Made by a program: the position numbers and the translations under genes
DNA from: Chryseobacterium takakiae
GTDB lineage: Bacteria > Bacteroidota > Bacteroidia > Flavobacteriales > Weeksellaceae
DNA: 64,000 nucleotides
Direction of reading: 5' to 3'
Assembly: GCF_900129385.1 (NCBI RefSeq)
Contig: NZ_FQVO01000005.1
Coordinates: forward strand, 186,001 to 250,000
Notes under the pieces: model-generated
The model's input: only the letters and a program-made list of their open reading frames with translations
The model's database searches: none
What the model was told of the DNA's origin: nothing
Shown here: piece after piece, positions 45,700-54,480 of the stretch
Position numbering within the stretch: position 1 is the stretch's first letter
Layout: every line of letters begins with the position of its first letter

Positions 45700-46368
45700 T
45701 TATTGAAATAGAATATTATTTTGCAATTGTTTCTTCTGAAGGATGAGGTCGATAATATTGGCTTCCAGTTTCACCGCTTTCCTGTTCGGAGAAATTGAAT
45801 AAGTAGTATTCGACTGGGATTTTACCGCGTTTTCGAACTGCAGTATGGAAACATAGCGGGCTTCGTTAAAGATTTCCCGGTCTGCCCTGCTCATTTTATC
45901 ATACTCACTTTTAAACGTGTTGACTTTGTTTCTGGTAAATACCTTCTTAGCAAGATTCTGATTATAAATTTGTGTAGGAATCATTTTACCGATAATATTT
46001 CTGGCTTTCAGCCGTTCCAGGCCTGCGTTAATATTTTCAATCTTACTAAAATTACAACTTAATTTTATAATGTAATTATCAAAATCCATAGAAGTTTTCA
46101 CATTGGAAATACCGGGTGTTGATTTAAAAATATTGGCTGCTTCACTGACTTTTGCTTCAATTTCAGGCCGCTTCGGAACTTTCCTTCCGTTAATCGTTTC
46201 CATTTTTGAGATGGAGGCCAGCCTTGTTTTGCTTTTACTCGCATTCAAAATCAGCGTATATTCACCGCTTCCGTCCGCTTTCATATTTACTTTGTCTAAA
46301 ATATCAAAGCAGCTTGTGAGCACTAACAGAGGCAAAGTTACAAAGAGTATTTTTAAAATATTTTTCAT
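45700..46368 (-). CDS. Lipoprotein of unknown function
   Basis: A 222-residue lipoprotein with lipobox LTSC (cysteine about residue 20). The pattern FDILDKVNMKADGSGEYTL, with an aspartate-glycine turn right after the anchor, recurs in small Bacteroidota lipoproteins that accompany DUF4836-like genes. The rest is charged and helical. It lies 10 bp after the alkylation-repair gene and 14 bp before the 685-residue gene in the same run. Confidence 0.58.
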   Translation of the reverse strand: MKNILKILFVTLPLLVLTSCFDILDKVNMKADGSGEYTLILNASKSKTRLASISKMETINGRKVPKRPEIEAKVSEAANIFKSTPGISNVKTSMDFDNYIIKLSCNFSKIENINAGLERLKARNIIGKMIPTQIYNQNLAKKVFTRNKVNTFKSEYDKMSRADREIFNEARYVSILQFENAVKSQSNTTYSISPNRKAVKLEANIIDLILQKKQLQNNILFQ

Positions 46369-46378
46369 TGTTTATTTA

Positions 46379-47095
46379 TTAAATTCTTCCTTTCAGATAA
46401 TCCTGACGAAGCGGTTCATCAAACTTCTCGATGGCATATCTGAGACAGGTTCTTGGCATTTGCTGATAATATTTATTGAGATAAAGAATCAGTTCCTGCT
46501 TATTTTTCTGTCCCATTTCTCTAAGCATCCATCCGTTTGCTTTATGCATAAGATCATGGGTATGGTTTAAATTCTGTGTGACGAATTCTTTGGTGAGCTC
46601 AAATAGCCCTTTTTTAATATAATACAATGTTCCTACAACTGCCATTCTTTTGTGCCACATTTCCTGAGATCCGGACAGTTTTCTTAAAATGTCTTCTTTC
46701 TGATATTCAAAGCAATATCTGCCCAGAATTTTGTAACAGCTTGAATCTACAAGATCCCAATTATTAATATATTGCAGATGATTCAGATAAAACCCTACAA
46801 TTTCATCTTTTACCTTTTCATCTTTTGCCTTTTCAAATTTTAAAACCAGCATCAGCAAGGCTGTCAGACGATGTTCATGATATCCGGACGAAAGCAGTTT
46901 GCTAAGATCTGCTAAAGAAACCCGAGCATAATATTCTTTCGCAACAGAACGCTGATCCGGAACGGTTACTCCCAAAAACAAATCTCCTTCACCATATTCT
47001 CCTTTTCCCGTTTTAAAAAATTTCGGGAAAAATGCTGCTTTTTCAGGAATTGAAAGATCATTTAAGGCTTCCAGAATCTGATGATAAGTTTCCAT
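46379..47095 (-). CDS. DNA alkylation repair protein, AlkD-like HEAT-repeat family
   Basis: A 238-residue all-helical protein of the AlkD family. Landmarks are AKEYYARVSLADLSKLLSSGYHEHR (about residues 52-76), NNWDLVDSSCYKILG (about 111-125) and DLMHKANGWMLREMG (about 186-200), which together line the DNA-binding groove. AlkD removes bulky cationic 3- and 7-alkyl purines; the exact substrate of this paralogue is not known. It starts 2 bp after the DUF4919 gene. Confidence 0.86.
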   Translation of the reverse strand: METYHQILEALNDLSIPEKAAFFPKFFKTGKGEYGEGDLFLGVTVPDQRSVAKEYYARVSLADLSKLLSSGYHEHRLTALLMLVLKFEKAKDEKVKDEIVGFYLNHLQYINNWDLVDSSCYKILGRYCFEYQKEDILRKLSGSQEMWHKRMAVVGTLYYIKKGLFELTKEFVTQNLNHTHDLMHKANGWMLREMGQKNKQELILYLNKYYQQMPRTCLRYAIEKFDEPLRQDYLKGRI

Positions 47096-47097
47096 TA

Positions 47098-47745
47098 TTA
47101 AAAATTAAGGCATCCCACACATTTAACAACTAAGCTGGCTCCTCTGTTAGAATATTCTGTCATCATTGAACTTTTATCTGTTTTCAGATCCTTTTGTTTA
47201 AAATCTCTTCCCAACATCATAATAGGTTTAGCAAAGGTCATCATATCATCTAATGTAATAACACAGATCGGCAAATTTTCGTTTTGCCCGGTACCGCTTT
47301 CGTCAATTATTTTAATAATTGTATTGTTTTGCAGTATACATAGTTCCGCTTTTGCCTTTTCTCCGGTCACTTGATAAATATTTACCATAGAAGCCAGGAT
47401 TTCTCTATTCAACGGATTCTTATGATAGGCTTCTTCAGCAGCCGGCAGTATTTTTTGAGCTTTTGCTTTTGACAATCCTTTTCTCGAAGCAATTTTCCAG
47501 AGTTCTTCGTAATCTTTATTATAATCTGCCCTACTGTATTCTGCCGCTACAAAACGGCTTCCGTAATACATTTGATTTCTGTCTTGCTGAGTCAGTTTTG
47601 AAGGATCTTGTTTAAAAATTTCCAAATATTTATAAAAATTCTCCTGTGGATTTTCAACTGCCTTTTTTTTAATTTCTTCAACATTAATCTGAGCAAAGCT
47701 AAATTTGAACGTTAATAAAATTAATATTGCAATAATTTTTTTCAT
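47098..47745 (-). CDS. DUF4919 family exported protein (paralogue 1)
   Basis: A 215-residue exported protein (signal peptide ending at KFSFAQ, about residue 19) with a TPR-like helical region and the QMYYGSRFVAAEY motif of DUF4919. A second member lies at 49076-49705, with the Na+/H+ antiporter gene between them. Five cysteines are present, including a C-terminal CVGC. The function is unknown. Confidence 0.72.
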   Translation of the reverse strand: MKKIIAILILLTFKFSFAQINVEEIKKKAVENPQENFYKYLEIFKQDPSKLTQQDRNQMYYGSRFVAAEYSRADYNKDYEELWKIASRKGLSKAKAQKILPAAEEAYHKNPLNREILASMVNIYQVTGEKAKAELCILQNNTIIKIIDESGTGQNENLPICVITLDDMMTFAKPIMMLGRDFKQKDLKTDKSSMMTEYSNRGASLVVKCVGCLNF

Positions 47746-47783
47746 CTTCTTTATTGAATAACAATTATTTAAATCTATTTATT

Positions 47784-49049
47784 TTAAGCAATATTTTCAA
47801 GCTCTTCCTCTTCTTTTGCAATTTTGTTCGGATTCGCAAGTTTGCCAATCGTAAGCCCTTGAACAATAATAGAAAACACAACCACACAATAAGTAATACT
47901 TAAAACAGCAGTACTGTATTCATTTTTAGGGATCGAAAGTGCCAAAGCGATGGAAACTCCACCCCGGATTCCTCCCCACACCAAAACTTTTACGGTTTGC
48001 GGACTAAAGGTCCTTTTCATAAATTTTGTTGGCCCATAAATGGAAACAAGTCTTGCGATTAATACAACAACAATAGCTACAATCCCAGGAATCATGAAAT
48101 GGCTTAAATCTTTAATTAACAACAGTTCAAATCCGATGAAAAGGAAGAGCACTGCATTAAGAATTTCGTCAATTAATTCCCAGAATTTGATCAGATAATC
48201 CTGAGTGATGGATTTCATTTTAAATTTAACATTAAAATTACCCATGAATAATCCTGCCGCCACCATAGTTAAAGGTCCGGAAATATGCATCTGCCGGGCG
48301 ATGAGATATCCACCCATCACGACAGACAGCGTTACCAGGACGGAAATAATATAATCATCCACTTCCCGCATGAGCCGGGAGGTAACCCATCCCAGCATTA
48401 CGCCCAACAACAATCCGCCTCCGGCTTCCTTAAGCAAAAGCAACCCGATGCTTTCCACACCAAGATCTACTTCATTCCCGATGGCCAACTGCAGGACGAC
48501 CGTAAAAACCACCACCGCCATACCATCATTAAACAAAGATTCACCAGCCACTTTTGTCTCCAGAGATTTTGATACGTTAGCTTGTTTTAAAATACTTAAA
48601 ACCGCTACAGGATCGGTGGGTGAAATAAGCGCTCCAAAAAGCAGGCAGTAAATGAAAGGAAGTTCTATCCCCAGAAACGGAAGAATATAAAACATCCCGA
48701 AGCCCACTACAAATGTTGATATTACGACGCCTAATGTTGAAAATATAAGTACGGGACGCAACTGTTCTTTAAGATCATTTATGTTGATATGAATTCCCCC
48801 TGCAAAAAGAAGAAAATTCAGCATGGCTCCCATGAGTACTTCTGTAAAATCGATGCTGTTCATCAGATTATGAAGATGCCCGAAAGTTCTGGGCAGCACA
48901 GTCTCGCCGAAAGAAACCAGAAATATGGAAACCACAATGGCGATTACCATAATTCCGATGGTACTCGGAAGTTTAAGAAATCTGTAATTAAGATATGAAA
49001 AAATAGATGCTAAAACGATTAAAGCTGAAAATGAATAATATAACTCCAC
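47784..49049 (-). CDS. Sodium/proton antiporter, CPA1 family
   Basis: A 421-residue inner-membrane protein with about twelve spans. The CPA1 core is clear: GALISPTDPVAVLSIL (about residues 139-154), ESLFNDGMAVVVF (about 168-180; conserved ND pair) and GGIRGGVSIALALSIP (about 356-371). It exchanges Na+ (or K+) for H+. It lies between the two DUF4919 genes with short gaps. The C-terminal tail is short and acidic. Confidence 0.9.
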   Translation of the reverse strand: MELYYSFSALIVLASIFSYLNYRFLKLPSTIGIMVIAIVVSIFLVSFGETVLPRTFGHLHNLMNSIDFTEVLMGAMLNFLLFAGGIHININDLKEQLRPVLIFSTLGVVISTFVVGFGMFYILPFLGIELPFIYCLLFGALISPTDPVAVLSILKQANVSKSLETKVAGESLFNDGMAVVVFTVVLQLAIGNEVDLGVESIGLLLLKEAGGGLLLGVMLGWVTSRLMREVDDYIISVLVTLSVVMGGYLIARQMHISGPLTMVAAGLFMGNFNVKFKMKSITQDYLIKFWELIDEILNAVLFLFIGFELLLIKDLSHFMIPGIVAIVVVLIARLVSIYGPTKFMKRTFSPQTVKVLVWGGIRGGVSIALALSIPKNEYSTAVLSITYCVVVFSIIVQGLTIGKLANPNKIAKEEEELENIA

Positions 49050-49075
49050 TAAGCTGTTATTTTAATTTATTTTTT

Positions 49076-49705
49076 TTAGAAATCAATGTAAAGTACTTTG
49101 ATGTAAATGGTAGTGTCATCCTTTCTCCAGATGTCGAACATTCCCCCTTTTCCTGGTTTTGAAACCCTCGTGTAATCCTGCCCGAGATTCAGAATATTTA
49201 GCAGAATATATTCATCTCCCACTGAATTAACCAGATATGCCGTTTTTTCAGATTTTCCATCACCGGAACTTCTGACTGCATCCGTAAGGGTACGAAACTG
49301 ACTCAGATGGTGCATAAAGTTGTTTCCATCCTTTTTAGAATCATAAGCCTTCAGTAAGATCAGGATAACATCAAGATTAGTAGGATCTTTTTCATAAAGG
49401 ACTTTTCCTTTTTTTATACATTCATCAAAATCTCCGTTTTTAAAGGCTTCTGCCAAAGCTTTGAAATCTTCTTCCGTTGTGGAAACCAGATCACTTTTGA
49501 AATTTCGTCCATAATACAAGTGTTGTGATTCTATCGTATCAAGAGATTTAGGATACGCTTTATACTTGAAAATCAGCTTCTCATAATTATATGGAGACTT
49601 TTCGTTTTTAAGATCTTTCCTAATCGTTTTCAGATCAATTGCAGCTTTTTGTCCGAAGCTGAAGACCGAAAACACTATAAATAAGAGCAAAAGGTGATAT
49701 TTCAT
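49076..49705 (-). CDS. DUF4919 family exported protein (paralogue 2)
   Basis: A 209-residue exported protein with a signal peptide ending at FSFGQ (about residue 19). The IESQHLYYGRNFKSDL stretch corresponds to the QMYYGSRF motif of the paralogue at 47098-47745; helical TPR-like repeats follow (GDFDECIKKGKVLYEKDP). It lacks the cysteines of the other copy. Its start is 2 bp after the hflX stop. The function is unknown. Confidence 0.72.
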   Translation of the reverse strand: MKYHLLLLFIVFSVFSFGQKAAIDLKTIRKDLKNEKSPYNYEKLIFKYKAYPKSLDTIESQHLYYGRNFKSDLVSTTEEDFKALAEAFKNGDFDECIKKGKVLYEKDPTNLDVILILLKAYDSKKDGNNFMHHLSQFRTLTDAVRSSGDGKSEKTAYLVNSVGDEYILLNILNLGQDYTRVSKPGKGGMFDIWRKDDTTIYIKVLYIDF

Positions 49706-49707
49706 GA

Positions 49708-50934
49708 TTAGTCAGGATTATTTTCTTCCTCGTCGTTATCAAAATATTCAAAAAGGAAATCATTGTATGGAAATCTTGAGATATGGATTTTCATGACCTC
49801 ATCATAGATCATCTTTTTCATTTCAGGGAAATTCTCTTTTGTAAGCGCCGAAATAAATACGGTAGGATATTTTGATTTTGCCATCCATGTGTTTTTCCAT
49901 TCTTCCAGGGAAATATTTTTTCTTGTGGAAGGCGTTAGATCATCTTCATCTTTTTTCTCATAGCTGAAATCATCGATCTTGTTAAAAATCATGATCATCG
50001 GTTTTTGATGTGCATTGATTTCCATTAAAATCTGATTCACGGAATCAATGTGATCTTCAAAGCTTTCATGAGAAATATCTACCACATGAATCAGAAGATC
50101 TGCTTCACGCACCTCATCCAGTGTTGATTTGAACGATTCAACAAGTTGTGTCGGAAGTTTCCTGATAAATCCTACGGTATCGGTAAGCAGAAACGGAAGA
50201 TTCCCGATTACCACCTTTCTTACCGTAGTATCCAGCGTGGCAAATAATTTATTTTCGGCAAAAACCTCGGATTTTGAAAGGGCATTCATCAACGTTGATT
50301 TACCCACATTGGTATATCCTACCAATGCCACGCGCACCACTTTCCCGCGGTTGTTTCTCTGGGTCGCCATCTGTTTATCAATGGTTTTCAGTTTGTCCTT
50401 TAAGAGGGAAATTCTGTCCCGGATGATACGTCTGTCGGTTTCAATCTCTGTTTCCCCCGGACCTCTCATCCCGATTCCCCCTTTCTGACGCTCAAGGTGG
50501 GTCCACATTCTGGTCAGTCGCGGCAACAGGTATTGGTATTGCGCCAGTTCCACCTGGGTTCTCGCATATGACGTTGTTGCACGTTGGGCAAAAATATCAA
50601 GGATCAGGTTGGTTCTGTCCAAGATTTTTACTTCCATTTCCCTTTCCAGGTTTTTAAGCTGTGACGGGGAGAGTTCGTCATCAAATATGACGGTTCCTAT
50701 TTCATGTTCTTTTACGTAATCTCTGATTTCCTGAGCCTTACCACTTCCAATAAATGTTTTGGAATCCGGCTGTGTCAATTTCTGGGTAAATCGTTTATCT
50801 ACGGTGGCTCCTGCGGTGTACGCCAAAAACTCCAGCTCATCCATGTATTCCTGAAGCTTATCCTCATCCTGATGCTGCGTAACAACACCTACCAATACGG
50901 CCTTCTCGTAATTGTGTTCTTTCTTTTCTAGCAT
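49708..50934 (-). CDS. hflX: GTPase HflX
   Basis: A 408-residue ribosome-associated GTPase that rescues or splits stalled ribosomes under stress. The N-terminal HflX domain (about residues 10-190) includes FDDELSPSQLKNLE and the glycine-rich GGIGMRGPGETE linker. The G domain follows with GYTNVGKST (G1, about 206-214), DTVGF (G3) and NKID (G4). It is the first gene of the minus-strand run. Confidence 0.94.
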   Translation of the reverse strand: MLEKKEHNYEKAVLVGVVTQHQDEDKLQEYMDELEFLAYTAGATVDKRFTQKLTQPDSKTFIGSGKAQEIRDYVKEHEIGTVIFDDELSPSQLKNLEREMEVKILDRTNLILDIFAQRATTSYARTQVELAQYQYLLPRLTRMWTHLERQKGGIGMRGPGETEIETDRRIIRDRISLLKDKLKTIDKQMATQRNNRGKVVRVALVGYTNVGKSTLMNALSKSEVFAENKLFATLDTTVRKVVIGNLPFLLTDTVGFIRKLPTQLVESFKSTLDEVREADLLIHVVDISHESFEDHIDSVNQILMEINAHQKPMIMIFNKIDDFSYEKKDEDDLTPSTRKNISLEEWKNTWMAKSKYPTVFISALTKENFPEMKKMIYDEVMKIHISRFPYNDFLFEYFDNDEEENNPD

Positions 50935-51081
50935 TAAATTCTATCTGTATTTGTGAGATTTACAAGATACCATTTTTAGTTAAAAAAACCAAGATGAATT
51001 TTCGTGGTACATCTCATAAACATGATTCATTTTAACTTCAATTATTTTATTTAAGTTAAAATCAGAACTTATGACATTATA

Positions 51082-52872
51082 TTACAATCTTCTTATTGAA
51101 TTATTTTTTAGGTTAATTTCAAAATGGTCTGCAGGATCTCCAGTGGAAAAGTGTGACAGAATTTTAAAAACTCTCTTAAGATTTAAAATTAAAATATGTT
51201 GTCCCTGATAAGCTGAAAAAAGTTCTTCCAGAATTTTGTATTGCTGTAGTCGTTCAAAGGGTATATCTTTCCGGGCCAGTTCATCAGCCGACTGAAATTT
51301 ATATAAATCCAGAAGAAGGTCTTCCGTCTTCCATTTTCTGAACGCTTCCGTATCGATCTTCCTTTTCTTTAAGTTTTTGTTATTTTGTATGAGCAGAAGA
51401 AGTTCCTTACCGTTGAAATCTTTTATACGTTCTATAAAATCCTTCGGCCAATCGTCCGGAATCATCCTTAATCGTACAAGTTCTTTAAGATGAAAGAGCA
51501 TAAAATCGTGGTAAGATACAGATTTCAGAATATCTTTATTCCAGATTGTCTTATCCGCCGTTTTCTGCAAGGTGCCATATTCTTTTTCATACAGCGGAAA
51601 TAGCTCATTAAAACGTGGAACATCATTTAAAACTTCTGTCTGCACCTCCATTTTATCTTGAGAATGTATGGTAAGTACTTTATAGGCAGGAATATACGCT
51701 GCAAGTGACGGCACCTGAATATTGACCAGCATTTTGCCGGTATCATTCCGTACTCCGGTATCATTAATGTGCATGTGTCCTGCAAAATGAATCTGCAAAC
51801 CCGCTTCCGCAAATGCTTTCGCTACTTCCTCTTCAGGCACTCTCTCCATTTGCCATTTTTTTTCACCCAACAGGCTCTTTATTTCCGGTGTTACTCCGTC
51901 ATTGAAATCAATCATGGGATAATGCGTAAATGCAATGACGGTTTTGCCAATTTTTTTTGCTTCAGCCATGGTTCTTTTTACCCAATCGATCAAATGTTTT
52001 TTGTGAGTAAGTACATTATTATAACCGATACTTGCTCCTTTGTAATTTTCAGGATTTTCAGGATTTTCAGAGGTATTTTTAGGAATGTAAGTATTCCCGT
52101 CGATCGCCATCAGCCAGACTCCTTTTACCGGTTCTGCAACGTAGCTGAGATCCGGAACGGGAAAACCTTCGGTTACATCGTACATCCTTTTCGTGTAGTC
52201 TGCATTTTGCAGTGCTTTTTCGTAGGAATAATCTTTAGGTGAATATTGGGTGAAAGGTGTTGCCCAAAACAGGTCTTTCTTTTTAGGATAAAACCCGAAA
52301 TCTTTCAGCTCATCCAGAATTTCAAGATAGCCTGATTCTGCAATGTCTTTGGTGATGATTTTCCGATCTGTCTTTCCGATATTTTCTTTGCTGTAAATAC
52401 CCAGTTGATTACCATCCTGCCACAGAAAATCATCCTTTCCTGCATCCCGTCGGAACGGGCCTACCGGATCATGGTTTCCGGTGGTCATATAAAATTCAAT
52501 TCCGTATTGTTCATGATATTTATCGAGAATTTTATGCAGGCCGCGGAGATTGTAAGCCTGTCCGTCATCTGAAAAATCACCGGGCATGGCTATGATCTTA
52601 ATTCCTTTTTTTGCAATATCATCCAGTGCTTTCAGGAATGCAAAATAGTTTTCGTTAAAAATCCGGGTAGAATGCAGCTGTGCATCCATGGTCCTGAGAA
52701 TCGTCGGCTTACCGGTTTTCGGATTGATGATTCCTTTAAAATCATGATCAGAAAAGCTTCCGTACAGATCCTGAAAATGAACATCCGAAAGAAAAGCGAT
52801 CTGCACCGGCTTCTCCTGCGCCGAAAACAATGAAAAAGCAAAGACCAAAAATGAAAATATTCCTTTACGCAT
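51082..52872 (-). CDS. Exported calcineurin-like metallophosphoesterase
   Basis: A 596-residue exported protein; the signal peptide ends at LFSAQ (about residue 19). The phosphoesterase motifs are in order: LSDVHFQD, MPGDFSDDG, TGNHDPVG, FTHYPM and FAGHMHIND, giving a two-metal site over about residues 28-385. A C-terminal 200-residue helical region has no recognised motif. The hydrolysed substrate (nucleotide, phospholipid or phosphoprotein) is unknown. It stands alone, with 147 bp of non-coding sequence to hflX. Confidence 0.85.
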   Translation of the reverse strand: MRKGIFSFLVFAFSLFSAQEKPVQIAFLSDVHFQDLYGSFSDHDFKGIINPKTGKPTILRTMDAQLHSTRIFNENYFAFLKALDDIAKKGIKIIAMPGDFSDDGQAYNLRGLHKILDKYHEQYGIEFYMTTGNHDPVGPFRRDAGKDDFLWQDGNQLGIYSKENIGKTDRKIITKDIAESGYLEILDELKDFGFYPKKKDLFWATPFTQYSPKDYSYEKALQNADYTKRMYDVTEGFPVPDLSYVAEPVKGVWLMAIDGNTYIPKNTSENPENPENYKGASIGYNNVLTHKKHLIDWVKRTMAEAKKIGKTVIAFTHYPMIDFNDGVTPEIKSLLGEKKWQMERVPEEEVAKAFAEAGLQIHFAGHMHINDTGVRNDTGKMLVNIQVPSLAAYIPAYKVLTIHSQDKMEVQTEVLNDVPRFNELFPLYEKEYGTLQKTADKTIWNKDILKSVSYHDFMLFHLKELVRLRMIPDDWPKDFIERIKDFNGKELLLLIQNNKNLKKRKIDTEAFRKWKTEDLLLDLYKFQSADELARKDIPFERLQQYKILEELFSAYQGQHILILNLKRVFKILSHFSTGDPADHFEINLKNNSIRRL

Positions 52873-52945
52873 CTTTAAAAAAGACGAAGGTAAAGGAATA
52901 TCTTGGGAAGAAGTTTAATGGAGTTTTAAATAATTATGAAGGAAA

Positions 52946-53773
52946 TTATTCTCCTCCATATGTTTCTATAATATATTCAGTTGCTTCTTTTAAAGTCTTT
53001 CCATTTTCAGGATGTTCACCGTAGCTTGTAAAAAATTCCACTTCATTATTGCTTTTATTATACCAGACTTTGTGTAAAGCATTATCTACAGTAAGCGTAT
53101 CGGGCCTGGTAATCAGTTTAAGATATTTAAAAGGCTGTTCATTCATTGGAATTACGTCCACATGTGGGCCAAGATAGCTGCTGTCAGTGGCAATATATCT
53201 TTCACCATCCCAATACATGTATTTTTTATCCTGATCTGATTTTCCGAATAATGACAATGCGAAGGAATTTTCAGAACCTTGCGAATTACTTTTAGTATTC
53301 GGGAAAACAACACCTCCTGTAACAAGCACTAATAAAAGAGCCATTTCCATAATTCCCAATCCGTTTTTCTTAATGAATTCCGGCATTTTAAAATGCTGTT
53401 CGTTACTTATGTTAATGATAATTTTCGAAAGTTTTTCTGTTAAAGATTCTTCGTCATGATCAACGCTTATTTTCACTGTGGTTTTGTTGGCATCCTCTTC
53501 CCTGTTCACAAACGTTCTTGAGAACTCTGCGAAATTTTTGTAACCGATATACTCACTAAGCCTGTCTAAACGATCCGGCTGAATTTTTATATCACCATTT
53601 CCTGTTACATAAGTATCATAATACCTTGAGAAGCTTCTGTCATTTATTTCAAACCCTAAGTCTTCCTTAAAATACAGCCATAAGTAAGATGCTAAGCCAT
53701 TTTTAGTATCTCGTTGAGATTCTTCTTTTGCTTTTCTGAACACTTCATTGATTAATAGTTTTTTCTTGGACAT
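52946..53773 (-). CDS. Single-span membrane protein with an N-terminal DNA-binding-like helical domain
   Basis: A 275-residue protein. The start at 53773 (MSKKKLLINEVF) is chosen because the longer frame to 53818 would run through the promoter. Residues 1-85 are helical and of a kind seen in Bacteroidota membrane regulators (DRSFSRYYDTY; ANFEDF-like KNFAEFSR). One span lies at about 147-166, then a periplasmic domain rich in Tyr/Asp. The protein may signal from outside to inside, but this is inference. Its promoter carries the TTACGG-N4-CCGTAA palindrome shared with the operon at 56968. Confidence 0.62.
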   Translation of the reverse strand: MSKKKLLINEVFRKAKEESQRDTKNGLASYLWLYFKEDLGFEINDRSFSRYYDTYVTGNGDIKIQPDRLDRLSEYIGYKNFAEFSRTFVNREEDANKTTVKISVDHDEESLTEKLSKIIINISNEQHFKMPEFIKKNGLGIMEMALLLVLVTGGVVFPNTKSNSQGSENSFALSLFGKSDQDKKYMYWDGERYIATDSSYLGPHVDVIPMNEQPFKYLKLITRPDTLTVDNALHKVWYNKSNNEVEFFTSYGEHPENGKTLKEATEYIIETYGGE

Positions 53774-53795
53774 AATTAGTTTTTTAAGGGTAGTA

Positions 53796-53840
53796 CAAAA
53801 TAGGTGATTTTTTATCATGTCGCATTACGGGATTCCGTAA
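53796..53840 (-). promoter_or_regulatory. Palindromic operator with -7 box before the membrane-protein gene
   Basis: TTACGG-GATT-CCGTAA occupies 53825-53840. On the minus strand the -7-like box TATTTTG lies at 53796-53802, and 25 bp separate the palindrome from its TTTG. The same palindrome and the same 25-bp distance occur before the gene at 56968. It is likely to be the binding site of the response regulator encoded nearby. Confidence 0.65.
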
Positions 53841-53944
53841 CGAATTTCTTCTCCACATTGTCCATCGATGTCCATGTTTTGTCTAACACCTACGTCTGTG
53901 TTTGCTGCATCTTTGCTCCAGAAATCAGTTGAGAAACACAACAT
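53825..53944 (-). CDS. Possible small peptide gene overlapping the operator
   Basis: A 39-residue frame from ATG 53944 to TAA 53825. The codons upstream of the ATG, open to 53969, read KSIFLIFVL, so together with MLCFS they look like a signal peptide whose own start codon is missing. The body (DVGVRQNMDIDGQCGEEIRYGIP) is acidic with one Cys. Its last codons coincide with the operator palindrome. It may be a real small exported peptide or a decayed gene; confidence is low. Confidence 0.35.
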   Translation of the reverse strand: MLCFSTDFWSKDAANTDVGVRQNMDIDGQCGEEIRYGIP

Positions 53945-53998
53945 TAAAACAAAAATAAGAAAAATAGATTTTCAAAACTGATTTCAAAATCCGCCAGA

Positions 53999-54049
53999 TA
54001 AAACGGAAGAAAACTCCGGGTTGGGAAGCAGATGATTCTCTTCCGTTTT
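53999..54049. other. Long-loop inverted repeat in the divergent region
   Basis: AAAACGGAAGA and TCTTCCGTTTT can pair across about 27 bases, and T follows on the plus side. The remaining sequence up to 54168 shows no further gene. It could be a terminator or attenuator ahead of the small gene at 54169. Confidence 0.4.
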
Positions 54050-54168
54050 TGAAGGTTCACTTCCCAAAAAATTTAAGAAGCGCTTCGAAATTTTTCCCGT
54101 GTAACACTGTCTGCGATCTGTTTCGCAGGGAAGAACACGAATGCCTTAACAATTAAATTTTTTGACAA

Positions 54169-54402
54169 ATGTTACAATTCATATTGATGCTATTAGGTTT
54201 AGCATTCGGACACAATAATGCTCATACCGCAACATGCAACGACGATAACAACGGAGAGCCAATCACGCAATATTCTCCCACTGATGGAACAGACCCAGGT
54301 ACAGGAACAGGAACGGGAGACGACGGAACTGGTGGACCGGGTAATGGAGGAAGTACAGGAGGCAATACAGGACAAAATCCTCCTCCCCTTGTAAAACCAT
54401 AA
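54169..54402 (+). CDS. Small Gly/Thr-rich secreted protein
   Basis: A 77-residue protein with a short hydrophobic N-terminus (MLQFILMLLGLAFG) and a mature part dominated by Gly, Thr, Asp and Asn, ending PPPLVKP. One cysteine is present (about residue 23). It has a good terminator of its own and precedes the sensor-kinase gene by 78 bp. It could be a secreted structural or signal peptide sensed or controlled by the two-component system, but nothing in the sequence proves this. Confidence 0.5.
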   Translation: MLQFILMLLGLAFGHNNAHTATCNDDNNGEPITQYSPTDGTDPGTGTGTGDDGTGGPGNGGSTGGNTGQNPPPLVKP

Positions 54403-54415
54403 TTACATTTGGTAC

Positions 54416-54446
54416 AGAGCAGATTGTTTTAATCTGCTCTTTTTTA
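54416..54446 (+). terminator. Terminator between the small gene and the kinase gene
   Basis: AGAGCAGATT / AATCTGCTCT with a GTTTT-like loop, followed by TTTTT. Confidence 0.87.
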
Positions 54447-54480
54447 TTACTTTGCAAAATAAAACTATAACCAGACAACC

